Part shown: positions 24,669 to 31,874 of the stretch, piece by piece | Position numbering within the stretch: position 1 is the first letter of the stretch | Layout of the letters: every line of letters begins with the position of its first letter | DNA from: JBMYYR01 sp049609625 | GTDB taxonomy: Bacteria; Bacteroidota; Bacteroidia; Flavobacteriales; CAJXXR01 | Direction: 5' to 3' | NCBI GenBank assembly: GCA_049609625.1 | Contig: JBMYYR010000016.1 | Location: 1 to 35,517 of the forward strand | DNA: 35,517 nucleotides | Notes under the pieces: model-generated | The model's input: the letters and a program-made list of their open reading frames with translations, nothing else | The model's database searches: none | What the model was told of the DNA's origin: nothing | Position numbers and translations under genes: made by a program

Positions 24669-25118
24669 ATGGAATTATCCAATCTAAAACCAGCAAAAGG
24701 CGCAGTGAAGTCTGGAAAACGTGTTGGGCGTGGACAAGGATCAGGAAAAGGCGGAACTTCGACAAGAGGTCATAAAGGAGCCAAATCTAGATCTGGATAC
24801 TCAAAGAAAATAGGTTTTGAAGGAGGGCAAATGCCACTTCAAAGACGTGTACCTAAGTTTGGTTTCACTAACATCAACCGAAAAGAATACAAGCCAATCA
24901 ATGTTGAAACATTACAAGCTTATATTACTGACGGCAAACTTAGTGAAGACATCAATAAAGAAGCTTTAGTAAAAGCTGGTTTAGTTAAACACAGAGATTT
25001 AGTAAAAATTCTAGGAGAAGGAGAGTTGACTTCAAAAGTTAATATTACTGCTCATAAATTTTCTAAAACTGCTAAAGAAACCATCGAAAATGCTGGTGGA
25101 ACAGTAACAACTCTGTAA
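24669..25118 (+). CDS. rplO: Ribosomal protein uL15
   Basis: 149 aa. Glycine- and arginine-rich N-terminus (LKPAKGAVKSGKRVGRGQG, then SGKGGTSTRGHKGAKSRSG) that winds into 23S rRNA, followed by a globular domain with FEGGQMPLQRRVPKFGF. Normal length, 16 bp before secY. Confidence 0.99.
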   Translation: MELSNLKPAKGAVKSGKRVGRGQGSGKGGTSTRGHKGAKSRSGYSKKIGFEGGQMPLQRRVPKFGFTNINRKEYKPINVETLQAYITDGKLSEDINKEALVKAGLVKHRDLVKILGEGELTSKVNITAHKFSKTAKETIENAGGTVTTL

Positions 25119-25134
25119 GAACAAACGACAAGCA

Positions 25135-26568
25135 ATGAAGAAGTTTATTGATACAATTACAAACATCTGGAAGATAGAAGAGTTGAAAAACAGAATCCTA
25201 ATTACTTTAGGGTTCTTACTTATTTATCGACTTGGATCGGCTGTTGTTTTACCTGGAATAGATCCAGGAGGATTAGCTAATTTTTCTCAGCAAGCTCAAG
25301 GTGGTTTGATGGGAATCTTGAACATGTTTACTGGGGGAGCCTTTGCAAAAGCTTCGGTTTTGGCTTTAGGAATTATGCCTTACATCTCGGCCTCAATTGT
25401 AGTGCAATTACTTGGTATGGCTGTACCATATATGCAAAAACTACAACGTGAAGGAGAAAGTGGCCGGAACAAACAAAACCAAATTACACGTTACTTAACG
25501 ATTGCAATTTGTTTAGTGCAAGCTCCAGGATTCTTAGCAACCCTTCCACCAGAAGCTTTTGTGCAGTTCGATTCACCAACTATTCAAACATTTTATTGGG
25601 TCTTGCGTTTGCTTATTCTAGTAACAGGTTGTCTATTTGCCATGTGGCTTGGAGAACGTATTACAGACAAAGGAATAGGAAACGGAATCTCGATACTCAT
25701 TATGGTAGGTATTATTGCAAGCCTACCTGCTTCATTTGCCTTTGAGTTTACAGAAAAAGTAGTAGGAAACAAAGGAGGAGGATTATTAATCTTTTTCTTA
25801 GAAATTATTGTATTACTTATCGTGATTCTCCTAACCATTCTTGTTATACAAGGTGTTCGGAAAGTTCCGGTGCAAGTTGCTAAGCGAGTAGTCGGAGGAA
25901 ATCCAGTTGGAGGAGTGAGACAATACATCCCTTTAAAAGTTAATGCAGCTGGAGTAATGCCAATCATTTTTGCACAAGCCATTATGTTTATCCCTATCAC
26001 ATTATCTGGAGCAATTTCAGGAAATGAACCAAATTGGATAATTAATGAGCTCTCAAACATACAAGGTTTCTCATATAATCTTATATTTGCAATCTTAATA
26101 ATTGTCTTTACATTCTTTTATACCGCTATGACAGTGAATACCAATAGAATGGCAGACGATTTGAAGAGAACAGGTGGTTTCGTGCCAGGCATAAAACCAG
26201 GAAAAGATACCGCAGATTTCTTAGATACCGTTCTTTCGAGAATTGTTTTTCCAGGATCTGTGTTTTTAGCACTAATTGCTATTTTCCCNNNNNNNNNNNN
26301 NNNNNNNNNNNNNNNNNNNNNNNNNNNNNNNNNNNNNNNNNNNNNNNNNNNNNNNNNNNNNNNNNNNNNNNNNNNNNNNNNNNNTCCGGCTTTTGTTATG
26401 CAAGCTGATGTAAATATGAATTTTGCTCAGTTTTTTGGAGGAACCTCATTATTGATAATCGTAGGTGTTATTTTAGATACCCTACAACAAATAGAAAGTT
26501 ATTTATTAGCTCGTCATTATGATGGGATGATGAAAACAGGAAGACTGCAAGGTCGCAATTCGATTTAG
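25135..26568 (+). CDS. secY: Protein translocase channel SecY (contains assembly gap)
   Basis: Central pore of the Sec translocon in the inner membrane. The frame gives 477 residues including about 32 unknown ones. Visible: N-terminal WKIEELKNRILITLGFLLIYRLGSA (TM1 region), YISASIVVQLLG, MQKLQREGESGRNKQNQITRY, ERITDKGIGNGISILI and the C-terminal FFGGTSLLIIVGVILDT before TM10 and tail. The gap (26289-26384) separates LIAIFP from PAFV in TM9. In E. coli the equivalent run is continuous (LIPEF before the FGGTSLLI block), so removing the gap gives about 444 residues, the usual length. The gene joins the spc part to map. Confidence 0.96.
   Translation: MKKFIDTITNIWKIEELKNRILITLGFLLIYRLGSAVVLPGIDPGGLANFSQQAQGGLMGILNMFTGGAFAKASVLALGIMPYISASIVVQLLGMAVPYMQKLQREGESGRNKQNQITRYLTIAICLVQAPGFLATLPPEAFVQFDSPTIQTFYWVLRLLILVTGCLFAMWLGERITDKGIGNGISILIMVGIIASLPASFAFEFTEKVVGNKGGGLLIFFLEIIVLLIVILLTILVIQGVRKVPVQVAKRVVGGNPVGGVRQYIPLKVNAAGVMPIIFAQAIMFIPITLSGAISGNEPNWIINELSNIQGFSYNLIFAILIIVFTFFYTAMTVNTNRMADDLKRTGGFVPGIKPGKDTADFLDTVLSRIVFPGSVFLALIAIFXXXXXXXXXXXXXXXXXXXXXXXXXXXXXXXXXPAFVMQADVNMNFAQFFGGTSLLIIVGVILDTLQQIESYLLARHYDGMMKTGRLQGRNSI
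26289..26384. other. Assembly gap (96 unknown bases)
   Basis: A run of 96 N inside secY. The left flank ends ATTTTCCC and the right flank starts TCCGGCTTTTG; joining them with a small overlap would give Ile-Phe-Pro-Ala-Phe, matching the conserved SecY sequence, so the gap is probably of zero or negative true size. Confidence 0.99.
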
Positions 26569-26575
26569 TAATTAG

Positions 26576-27340
26576 ATGATTAGTTACAAAACCGAAGAAG
26601 AGATCGAGCTGATTCGAGAAAGTTCTTTACTTGTTGCAAAAACTCATGGTGAGGTATCCAAGCTCATAAAACCAGGCATTACTGGTTTGGAGCTAGACAA
26701 AATCGCAGAGGAGTTTATTAGAGACCACGGAGGAGTACCAGCTTTTAAAGGCTTTAACGGTTTTCCAGGATCTTTATGTATATCTCCAGATGCAGAAGTT
26801 GTCCACGGCATACCAAACGCTAAACCAGTCGAAGAAGGTCATATACTTTCAGTAGACTGCGGTGTTGTGAAAAACGGATATTACGGCGACTCAGCCTTTA
26901 CGTATAAAGTAGGCGAAGTTTCAGAAGAACTTCAACAACTTTTAGATGTTACCAAAGCATCATTATATAAAGGAATAGAACAAGCCGTAGTTGGGAATAG
27001 AATAGGAGATATTTCTTATGCTATTCAGAACCACACCGAAACAAAAGGATATGGTGTTGTGAGAGAACTTGTAGGACATGGTGTTGGGAAAGCCCTTCAC
27101 GAAGATCCACAAGTCCCAAATTATGGAAAACGAGGGCGAGGGCCTAAACTAAAAGAAGGTTTAGTGATTGCTATCGAACCAATGATTAATATGGGAACTC
27201 GAAAAATTCGACAATATGCAGATGGATGGACAATCAAAACCTTTGATTTGAAACCTTCGGCACATTTTGAACACACCATAGTTGTACGTAAAGAGCGTGC
27301 AGAGATTTTGTCAAGTTTCGATTTTATCGAACAACAATAA
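26576..27340 (+). CDS. map: Methionine aminopeptidase, type I
   Basis: 254 aa cytoplasmic metalloprotease that removes the N-terminal methionine from new proteins. All metal ligands are present: D94, D105, H168, E201 and E232, with the substrate-contacting H77 (VVHGIP). No SH3-like extension, so type Ia. It lies between secY and infA with gaps of 7 and 16 bp. No adk gene intervenes. Confidence 0.97.
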   Translation: MISYKTEEEIELIRESSLLVAKTHGEVSKLIKPGITGLELDKIAEEFIRDHGGVPAFKGFNGFPGSLCISPDAEVVHGIPNAKPVEEGHILSVDCGVVKNGYYGDSAFTYKVGEVSEELQQLLDVTKASLYKGIEQAVVGNRIGDISYAIQNHTETKGYGVVRELVGHGVGKALHEDPQVPNYGKRGRGPKLKEGLVIAIEPMINMGTRKIRQYADGWTIKTFDLKPSAHFEHTIVVRKERAEILSSFDFIEQQ

Positions 27341-27356
27341 ATAGGTACAAAAAAGT

Positions 27357-27572
27357 ATGGCTAAACAGGCAGCAATAGAACAAGATGGAGTTATAATCGA
27401 AGCATTGTCAAACGCAATGTTCCGAGTAGAGCTTCAGAACGGACACGAGCTAACGGCTCACATCTCTGGAAAGATGAGGATGCACTACATCAAACTCTTA
27501 CCAGGCGATAAAGTGAAGTTAGAAATGTCTCCGTATGACTTAACAAAAGGACGTATAACTTACAGATACTAA
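27357..27572 (+). CDS. infA: Translation initiation factor IF-1
   Basis: 71 aa OB-fold protein that binds the 30S A site during initiation. AIEQDGVIIEALSNAMFRVEL, ISGKMRMHYIKLLPGDKVKLE and MSPYDLTKGRITYRY are canonical blocks. Four bases separate it from rpmJ. Confidence 0.98.
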   Translation: MAKQAAIEQDGVIIEALSNAMFRVELQNGHELTAHISGKMRMHYIKLLPGDKVKLEMSPYDLTKGRITYRY

Positions 27573-27576
27573 GACA

Positions 27577-27693
27577 ATGAAAGTAAGAGCATCACTAAAA
27601 AAGCGCAGTGAAGACTGCAAGATTGTAAGAAGAAAGGGTCGTTTATATGTAATAAACAAAAAGAACCCTAAGTTTAAACAAAGACAAGGTTAA
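27577..27693 (+). CDS. rpmJ: Ribosomal protein bL36, zinc-free type
   Basis: 38 aa: MKVRASLKKRSEDCKIVRRK followed by GRLYVINKKNPKFKQRQG. The KVRAS start, the IVRRKG middle and the FKQRQG end identify bL36. Of the three cysteines and one histidine that bind zinc in the C-plus type only C14 remains, so this is C-minus. Short, but its place between infA and rpsM is the standard one. Confidence 0.97.
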   Translation: MKVRASLKKRSEDCKIVRRKGRLYVINKKNPKFKQRQG

Positions 27694-27712
27694 AATCGTT
27701 AAAACTTAAATT

Positions 27713-28087
27713 ATGGCTAGAATTGCAGGTGTTGACATTCCTAAGAATAAGAGAGGAGTTATCTCTTTAACTTATATTTTTGGAGTTGGAAGCAGTAGAG
27801 CAAAGGAAATCCTTGCTAGTGCGAAAATTGATGAAAGCACAAAAGTACAGGATTGGACTGATGACGATTTATCTAAAATCAGATCACTCGTAGGAGAGTA
27901 CATCATTGAAGGTGAACTACGATCTGAAATCAGATTGAGCATCAAACGTTTAATGGACATCGGATCTTATAGAGGAATCCGACACCGTTCAGGATTACCA
28001 TTAAGAGGACAGAGAACAAAAAACAATTCTCGAACTCGAAAAGGTAAGAAAAAGACAGTTGCGAACAAGAAAAAAGCAACTAAATAA
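27713..28087 (+). CDS. rpsM: Ribosomal protein uS13
   Basis: 124 aa. 30S head protein that bridges to uL5. ARIAGVDIPKNKRGVISLTY, FGVGSSRAKEIL, and the tail RHRSGLPLRGQRTKNNSRTRKG (two blocks) are typical. Lysine-rich end KKKTVANKKKATK. First gene of the alpha part. Confidence 0.99.
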   Translation: MARIAGVDIPKNKRGVISLTYIFGVGSSRAKEILASAKIDESTKVQDWTDDDLSKIRSLVGEYIIEGELRSEIRLSIKRLMDIGSYRGIRHRSGLPLRGQRTKNNSRTRKGKKKTVANKKKATK

Positions 28088-28105
28088 ACTTTAACTTAAC
28101 GTCAG

Positions 28106-28486
28106 ATGGCAAAATCAAGCAAGAAACTAAAAGTAAAAGTTGAAGCTGAGGGCGAATTACACGTTCACTCTTCATTCAACAACATTATTATTTCTTTGAC
28201 CAACAAACAAGGTCAAGTAATATCATGGTCTTCTGCAGGGAAAATGGGCTTCAGAGGATCGAAAAAGAACACACCTTATGCTGCTCAATTAGCAGCTGAA
28301 GATTGTGCGAAAGTAGCAATGGATTTGGGACTTAAAAAAGTAAAGGCTTACGTAAAAGGGCCTGGAAATGGTCGTGAATCAGCTATTCGATCAATCCACA
28401 ACAGTGGTATTGCAGTAACCGAGATAATCGATAAAACTCCTCAGCCACACAATGGTTGTAGAGCGCCTAAGCGCCGTAGAGTTTAA
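28106..28486 (+). CDS. rpsK: Ribosomal protein uS11
   Basis: 126 aa, platform protein of the 30S subunit. HVHSSFNNIIISLTNKQGQ, SWSSAGKMGFRGSKKNTPYAAQ (adjacent blocks) and the tail PHNGCRAPKRRRV are standard. Length normal. Confidence 0.99.
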   Translation: MAKSSKKLKVKVEAEGELHVHSSFNNIIISLTNKQGQVISWSSAGKMGFRGSKKNTPYAAQLAAEDCAKVAMDLGLKKVKAYVKGPGNGRESAIRSIHNSGIAVTEIIDKTPQPHNGCRAPKRRRV

Positions 28487-28516
28487 TCTATTTTCCTAAC
28501 AAATTAAGACAGAAAA

Positions 28517-29119
28517 ATGGCTAGATATAGAGGTCCAAAAACCAAGATAGCACGTAAGTTTGGAGAACCAATTTTTGGTGCAGACAAGACTTTAGAAAAA
28601 CGTAATTTCCCACCAGGGCAACACGGACAATCAGGACGTAGAAGAAAAAAATCTGAATACGCAACGCAATTGAACGAGAAGCAAAAAGTTAAGTATACCT
28701 ATGGTATTCTTGAAAAACAATTCTCGAATATGTTTAAAAAAGCATCAAGAGCTAAAGGTATTACAGGTGAGATTCTTTTGCAACTTTGCGAACGTAGACT
28801 TGACAATGTGGTTTACCGTATGGGAATTGCAAAAACCCGTGACGCTGCTCGCCAATTCGTTGGTCATAAGCATATTACTGTAAATGGAGAGCTTGTAAAT
28901 ATTCCATCGTATGTCGTTAAACCCGGAGAGGTGATAGGCGTACGAGAGCGTTCTAAATCTATGGAAGAAATTACAGGAGCTTTAGCTAATAGAGCAGATT
29001 ATGAGTGGATCGAGTGGGATTCTTCATCACTTTCAGGAACCTTTATGGCTATTCCAGAAAGAGAACAAATACCAGAGACAATAAAAGAACAACTTATTGT
29101 CGAGTTGTACTCGAAGTAA
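28517..29119 (+). CDS. rpsD: Ribosomal protein uS4
   Basis: 200 aa. Primary 16S rRNA binder; in E. coli it represses the alpha operon. N-terminal ARYRGPKTKIARKFGEPIFG and the S4 RNA-binding domain LCERRLDNVVYRMGIAKTRD... QFVGHKHITVNG identify it. No zinc-binding cysteines in the N-terminal domain, unlike C-plus uS4. Starts 30 bp after rpsK with an AATTAAG element 9 nt before its ATG. Confidence 0.99.
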   Translation: MARYRGPKTKIARKFGEPIFGADKTLEKRNFPPGQHGQSGRRRKKSEYATQLNEKQKVKYTYGILEKQFSNMFKKASRAKGITGEILLQLCERRLDNVVYRMGIAKTRDAARQFVGHKHITVNGELVNIPSYVVKPGEVIGVRERSKSMEEITGALANRADYEWIEWDSSSLSGTFMAIPEREQIPETIKEQLIVELYSK

Positions 29120-29144
29120 TCACCAATTCTCAAAATATAAGTTT

Positions 29145-30143
29145 ATGTCTATATTAAAATTCCAAAAACCAGATAAAGTCTTTATGGTAAATTCTACTGA
29201 CACAAACGGTCAGTTTGAATTTCGCCCTTTAGAACCTGGTTATGGATTAACAGTAGGAAACGCTCTTAGACGGGTCTTACTTTCATCGCTTGAAGGCTTC
29301 GCAATATCTTCGATACGCATTGAAGGCATCGAGCACGAATTTAGTACCATAGATGGTGTGGTAGAAGATGTAACCGATATGATCTTGAACATCAAGAAAA
29401 TTAGGTTAAAACAACTTGTTGAAGACACAGAGGAAGAAACTTTTCACGTATCGATTGCTGGAAAAGATCAATTGACAGCTGGCGATATAGGCAAATTTGT
29501 TTCAGGTTTTCAGGTATTAAATTCTGATTTGGTAATTTGTAGAATGAACTCATCTGTATCACTTGATATAACATTCACAATATCTAAAGGACGTGGTTTT
29601 GTAGTTGCTGAAGAGCAAACACATGATCTTGAAGAAATGCCATTTGGAACGATCATCACGGACTCTATTTACACGCCAATTAAGAATGTAAAATACGCCG
29701 TAGAAAACTTTAGAGTTGGGCAAAAGACAGATTACGAAAAATTAGTTTTTGAAATAGAAACTGATGGTTCAATCTTTCCGAAAGATGCTTTAACAGAAGC
29801 AGCGAAAATTTTGATTCACCACTTTATGTTATTCTCAGACGAGCGTATTACGCTTGAAGAATCTGACATCAGCGGTGTTGAAGAATACGACGAAGAAGTA
29901 TTGCACATGAGACAGTTGTTAAAAACTCGTCTTGTAGATATGGAGCTTTCGGTAAGAGCATTAAATTGTTTGAAAGCTGCAGAAGTTGACACATTAGGAG
30001 ATTTAGTTCGCTTTAATAAAACGGACTTAATGAAGTTCCGAAACTTTGGTAAAAAGTCATTAGCTGAGCTCGACGAATTTGTTGAGAAAAAAGGCTTAAA
30101 TTTCGGGATGGATACATCAAAGTATAAATTAGATAAGGAATAA
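29145..30143 (+). CDS. rpoA: RNA polymerase alpha subunit
   Basis: 332 aa from the ATG at 29145. I prefer this start to an upstream in-frame GTG at 29097, which would overlap rpsD and add 16 residues not seen in the family. The N-terminal domain (PLEPGYGLTVGNALRRVLLSS) dimerises and assembles the core enzyme; the C-terminal domain (LSVRALNCLKAAEVDTLGDL, then FRNFGKKSLAELDEFV) contacts upstream DNA and regulators. It lies between rpsD and rplQ as in most bacteria. Confidence 0.98.
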   Translation: MSILKFQKPDKVFMVNSTDTNGQFEFRPLEPGYGLTVGNALRRVLLSSLEGFAISSIRIEGIEHEFSTIDGVVEDVTDMILNIKKIRLKQLVEDTEEETFHVSIAGKDQLTAGDIGKFVSGFQVLNSDLVICRMNSSVSLDITFTISKGRGFVVAEEQTHDLEEMPFGTIITDSIYTPIKNVKYAVENFRVGQKTDYEKLVFEIETDGSIFPKDALTEAAKILIHHFMLFSDERITLEESDISGVEEYDEEVLHMRQLLKTRLVDMELSVRALNCLKAAEVDTLGDLVRFNKTDLMKFRNFGKKSLAELDEFVEKKGLNFGMDTSKYKLDKE

Positions 30144-30149
30144 GACGCC

Positions 30150-30668
30150 ATGAGACACGGTAAAAAACATAATCATTTAGGGAGAACAGCCGCACACAGA
30201 AAAGCAATGCTTTCTAATATGGCATGCTCGCTCATTCTACACAAACGCATCAACACAACTGTTGCAAAAGCAAAAGCGTTGAGAAAATACGTAGAGCCGA
30301 TCATCACAAAATCAAAAACGGATTCAACGCACTCACGTCGTGTTGTATTTAGCTACTTGAAGCAGAAGGAAGTTGTAAAAACTCTTTTTGGTGAAGTATC
30401 GACAAAAGTAGCAGACCGGCCAGGAGGATACACACGTATCATCAAAACTGGATTCAGAAAAGGAGATGCTGCTGAGATGTGTATGATAGAACTTGTTGAT
30501 TACAACGACATTTACAACCAAGAGGCTAAGCCAAAGAAAAAATCGACTCGTCGATCTAAAAAAGCTAACACAGCACCAGCTGCTGAAGCCGAAACGGAAG
30601 TTCAAGAGGCTGTAGAAAACCAAACGGAAGAAACTAAAGAAGAAAATTCTTCTGAGGACAATGCGTAA
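30150..30668 (+). CDS. rplQ: Ribosomal protein bL17 with charged C-terminal extension
   Basis: 172 aa. The first ~125 residues are bL17 (MRHGKKHNHLGRTAAHRKAM, the GGYTRIIKTGFRKGDAAEMC block). It then carries a low-complexity tail of about 45 residues: basic (KPKKKSTRRSKKAN), then acidic and Glu-rich (EAETEVQEAVENQTEE). E. coli bL17 has 127 residues. Such tails are frequent in Bacteroidota bL17 but have no known function. Last gene of the supercluster, 35 bp before its terminator. Confidence 0.98.
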   Translation: MRHGKKHNHLGRTAAHRKAMLSNMACSLILHKRINTTVAKAKALRKYVEPIITKSKTDSTHSRRVVFSYLKQKEVVKTLFGEVSTKVADRPGGYTRIIKTGFRKGDAAEMCMIELVDYNDIYNQEAKPKKKSTRRSKKANTAPAAEAETEVQEAVENQTEETKEENSSEDNA

Positions 30669-30703
30669 AGACTTGAACAACATAGGAATTGTTTATCAGT
30701 AAT

Positions 30704-30741
30704 AAAAAAGGATAGAGCCTAAAGCTTTATCCTTTTTTTTT
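30704..30741 (+). terminator. Intrinsic terminator of the ribosomal supercluster
   Basis: A6, GGATA-G-AGC (30710-30718), loop CTAAA, GCT-T-TATCC (30724-30732), then nine T (30733-30741). The stem has one internal G.U pair and can be extended by A-T pairs. It is the first terminator seen since the rpsL promoter. Confidence 0.9.
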
Positions 30742-30764
30742 GTTTACAACAGAAGTTAAAACAC

Positions 30765-31868
30765 ATGAAATACAAAGCAAAAGATCAAGCTGTGATTGTC
30801 TTGGAAGACGGAACAGTTTTTTATGGAAAAGCAGCAGGTTTTTCTGGAACCGCTTTAGGCGAAATTTGTTATAATACGGGTATGACAGGTTATCAGGAAG
30901 TGTTTACTGACCCTTCGTATAGCGGGCAGTTGATGGTTTTGACTAACGTTCATATTGGAAATTATGGTGTAGAACACTCAGAAGTAGAATCTGACAATAT
31001 TCACATCACAGGGCTTATTTGTAGAGACTTTCAATCGAGTTTTTCTCGCCCGAGGTCTGAGGATAGTCTTCAAGATTATTTTGAAGCCAACAAAATAGTT
31101 GCGGTATCGGATATCGATACACGTGCTTTGGTTTCTTATATCAGAGAAAAAGGGGCGATGAATGTTTGTATTTCTCACGATTGTTCTGACATCGACGCTC
31201 TAAAAGCTAAAGCGAAAGCGCATCCATCAATGGAGGGCCTTTCTTTAGCACCTGTAGTGTCAACAAAAGAAGTGAAAACCATAGGTAATCCTGATGCCGA
31301 GATCAAAATTGCGGTGATGGACTATGGCGTGAAAAATAGCATTCTGACTTGTATGGAGAGTAGAGGAGCTTACCTCAAAATTTTTCCTCATACCACAAAA
31401 GCTGAAGCTATTGAAAACTTCAAGCCAGACGGTATTTTCTTGTCCAACGGCCCAGGAGATCCGAGTGTAATGCATCATGAAATTGAAGAAGTGAAAAAAC
31501 TTCAAGCGCTCAACAAACCGATGTTCGGCATCTGTTTAGGTCATCAGCTTTTAGCTTTAGCTAATGGATTGACGACTTACAAAATGCACAATGGGCATCG
31601 TGGAATCAATCACGGCGTACTGAATCTTGAAAGCCAACGTGCAGAAGTAACTTCGCAAAATCACGGTTTTGCGGTGTCTTTAGATGGTTTTGATGAAGAG
31701 CAGTTGGTCTTAACGCACAAAAACTTAAATGACGAAACGGTTGAAGGGTTTCGATTGAAAAACAAATCTGTTTTTGCTGTGCAATATCACCCAGAAGCTT
31801 CGCCAGGGCCGCATGATTCACGCTATTTATTCGATCAATTTTTCCAAAATATAAACGACCAAAACTAA
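30765..31868 (+). CDS. carA: Carbamoyl-phosphate synthase small subunit
   Basis: 367 aa. Glutamine amidotransferase subunit that supplies ammonia to CarB for carbamoyl phosphate, used in pyrimidine and arginine synthesis. The CPSase N-domain (VLEDGTVFYGKAAGF, GEICYNTGMTGYQE, LICRDF) precedes a class I GATase domain with the triad C257 (FGICLGHQ), H342 and E344 (YHPEASPGPHD). It starts only 23 bp after the rplQ terminator. carB is not in this window. Confidence 0.97.
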   Translation: MKYKAKDQAVIVLEDGTVFYGKAAGFSGTALGEICYNTGMTGYQEVFTDPSYSGQLMVLTNVHIGNYGVEHSEVESDNIHITGLICRDFQSSFSRPRSEDSLQDYFEANKIVAVSDIDTRALVSYIREKGAMNVCISHDCSDIDALKAKAKAHPSMEGLSLAPVVSTKEVKTIGNPDAEIKIAVMDYGVKNSILTCMESRGAYLKIFPHTTKAEAIENFKPDGIFLSNGPGDPSVMHHEIEEVKKLQALNKPMFGICLGHQLLALANGLTTYKMHNGHRGINHGVLNLESQRAEVTSQNHGFAVSLDGFDEEQLVLTHKNLNDETVEGFRLKNKSVFAVQYHPEASPGPHDSRYLFDQFFQNINDQN

Positions 31869-31874
31869 AACATC

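Noticed and set aside
25593..26060. Minus-strand frame of 155 codons opposite secY
   Set aside because: It is antisense to a conserved membrane protein; its composition follows from complementing hydrophobic codons.
26289..26384. A real 32-residue insertion in SecY TM9
   Set aside because: The flanking sequence is continuous with the family and the length is normal only without the gap.
29097..29144. Longer rpoA start at a GTG
   Set aside because: It would overlap the end of rpsD and add 16 residues unlike the family; the ATG at 29145 gives the expected length and the usual opening.
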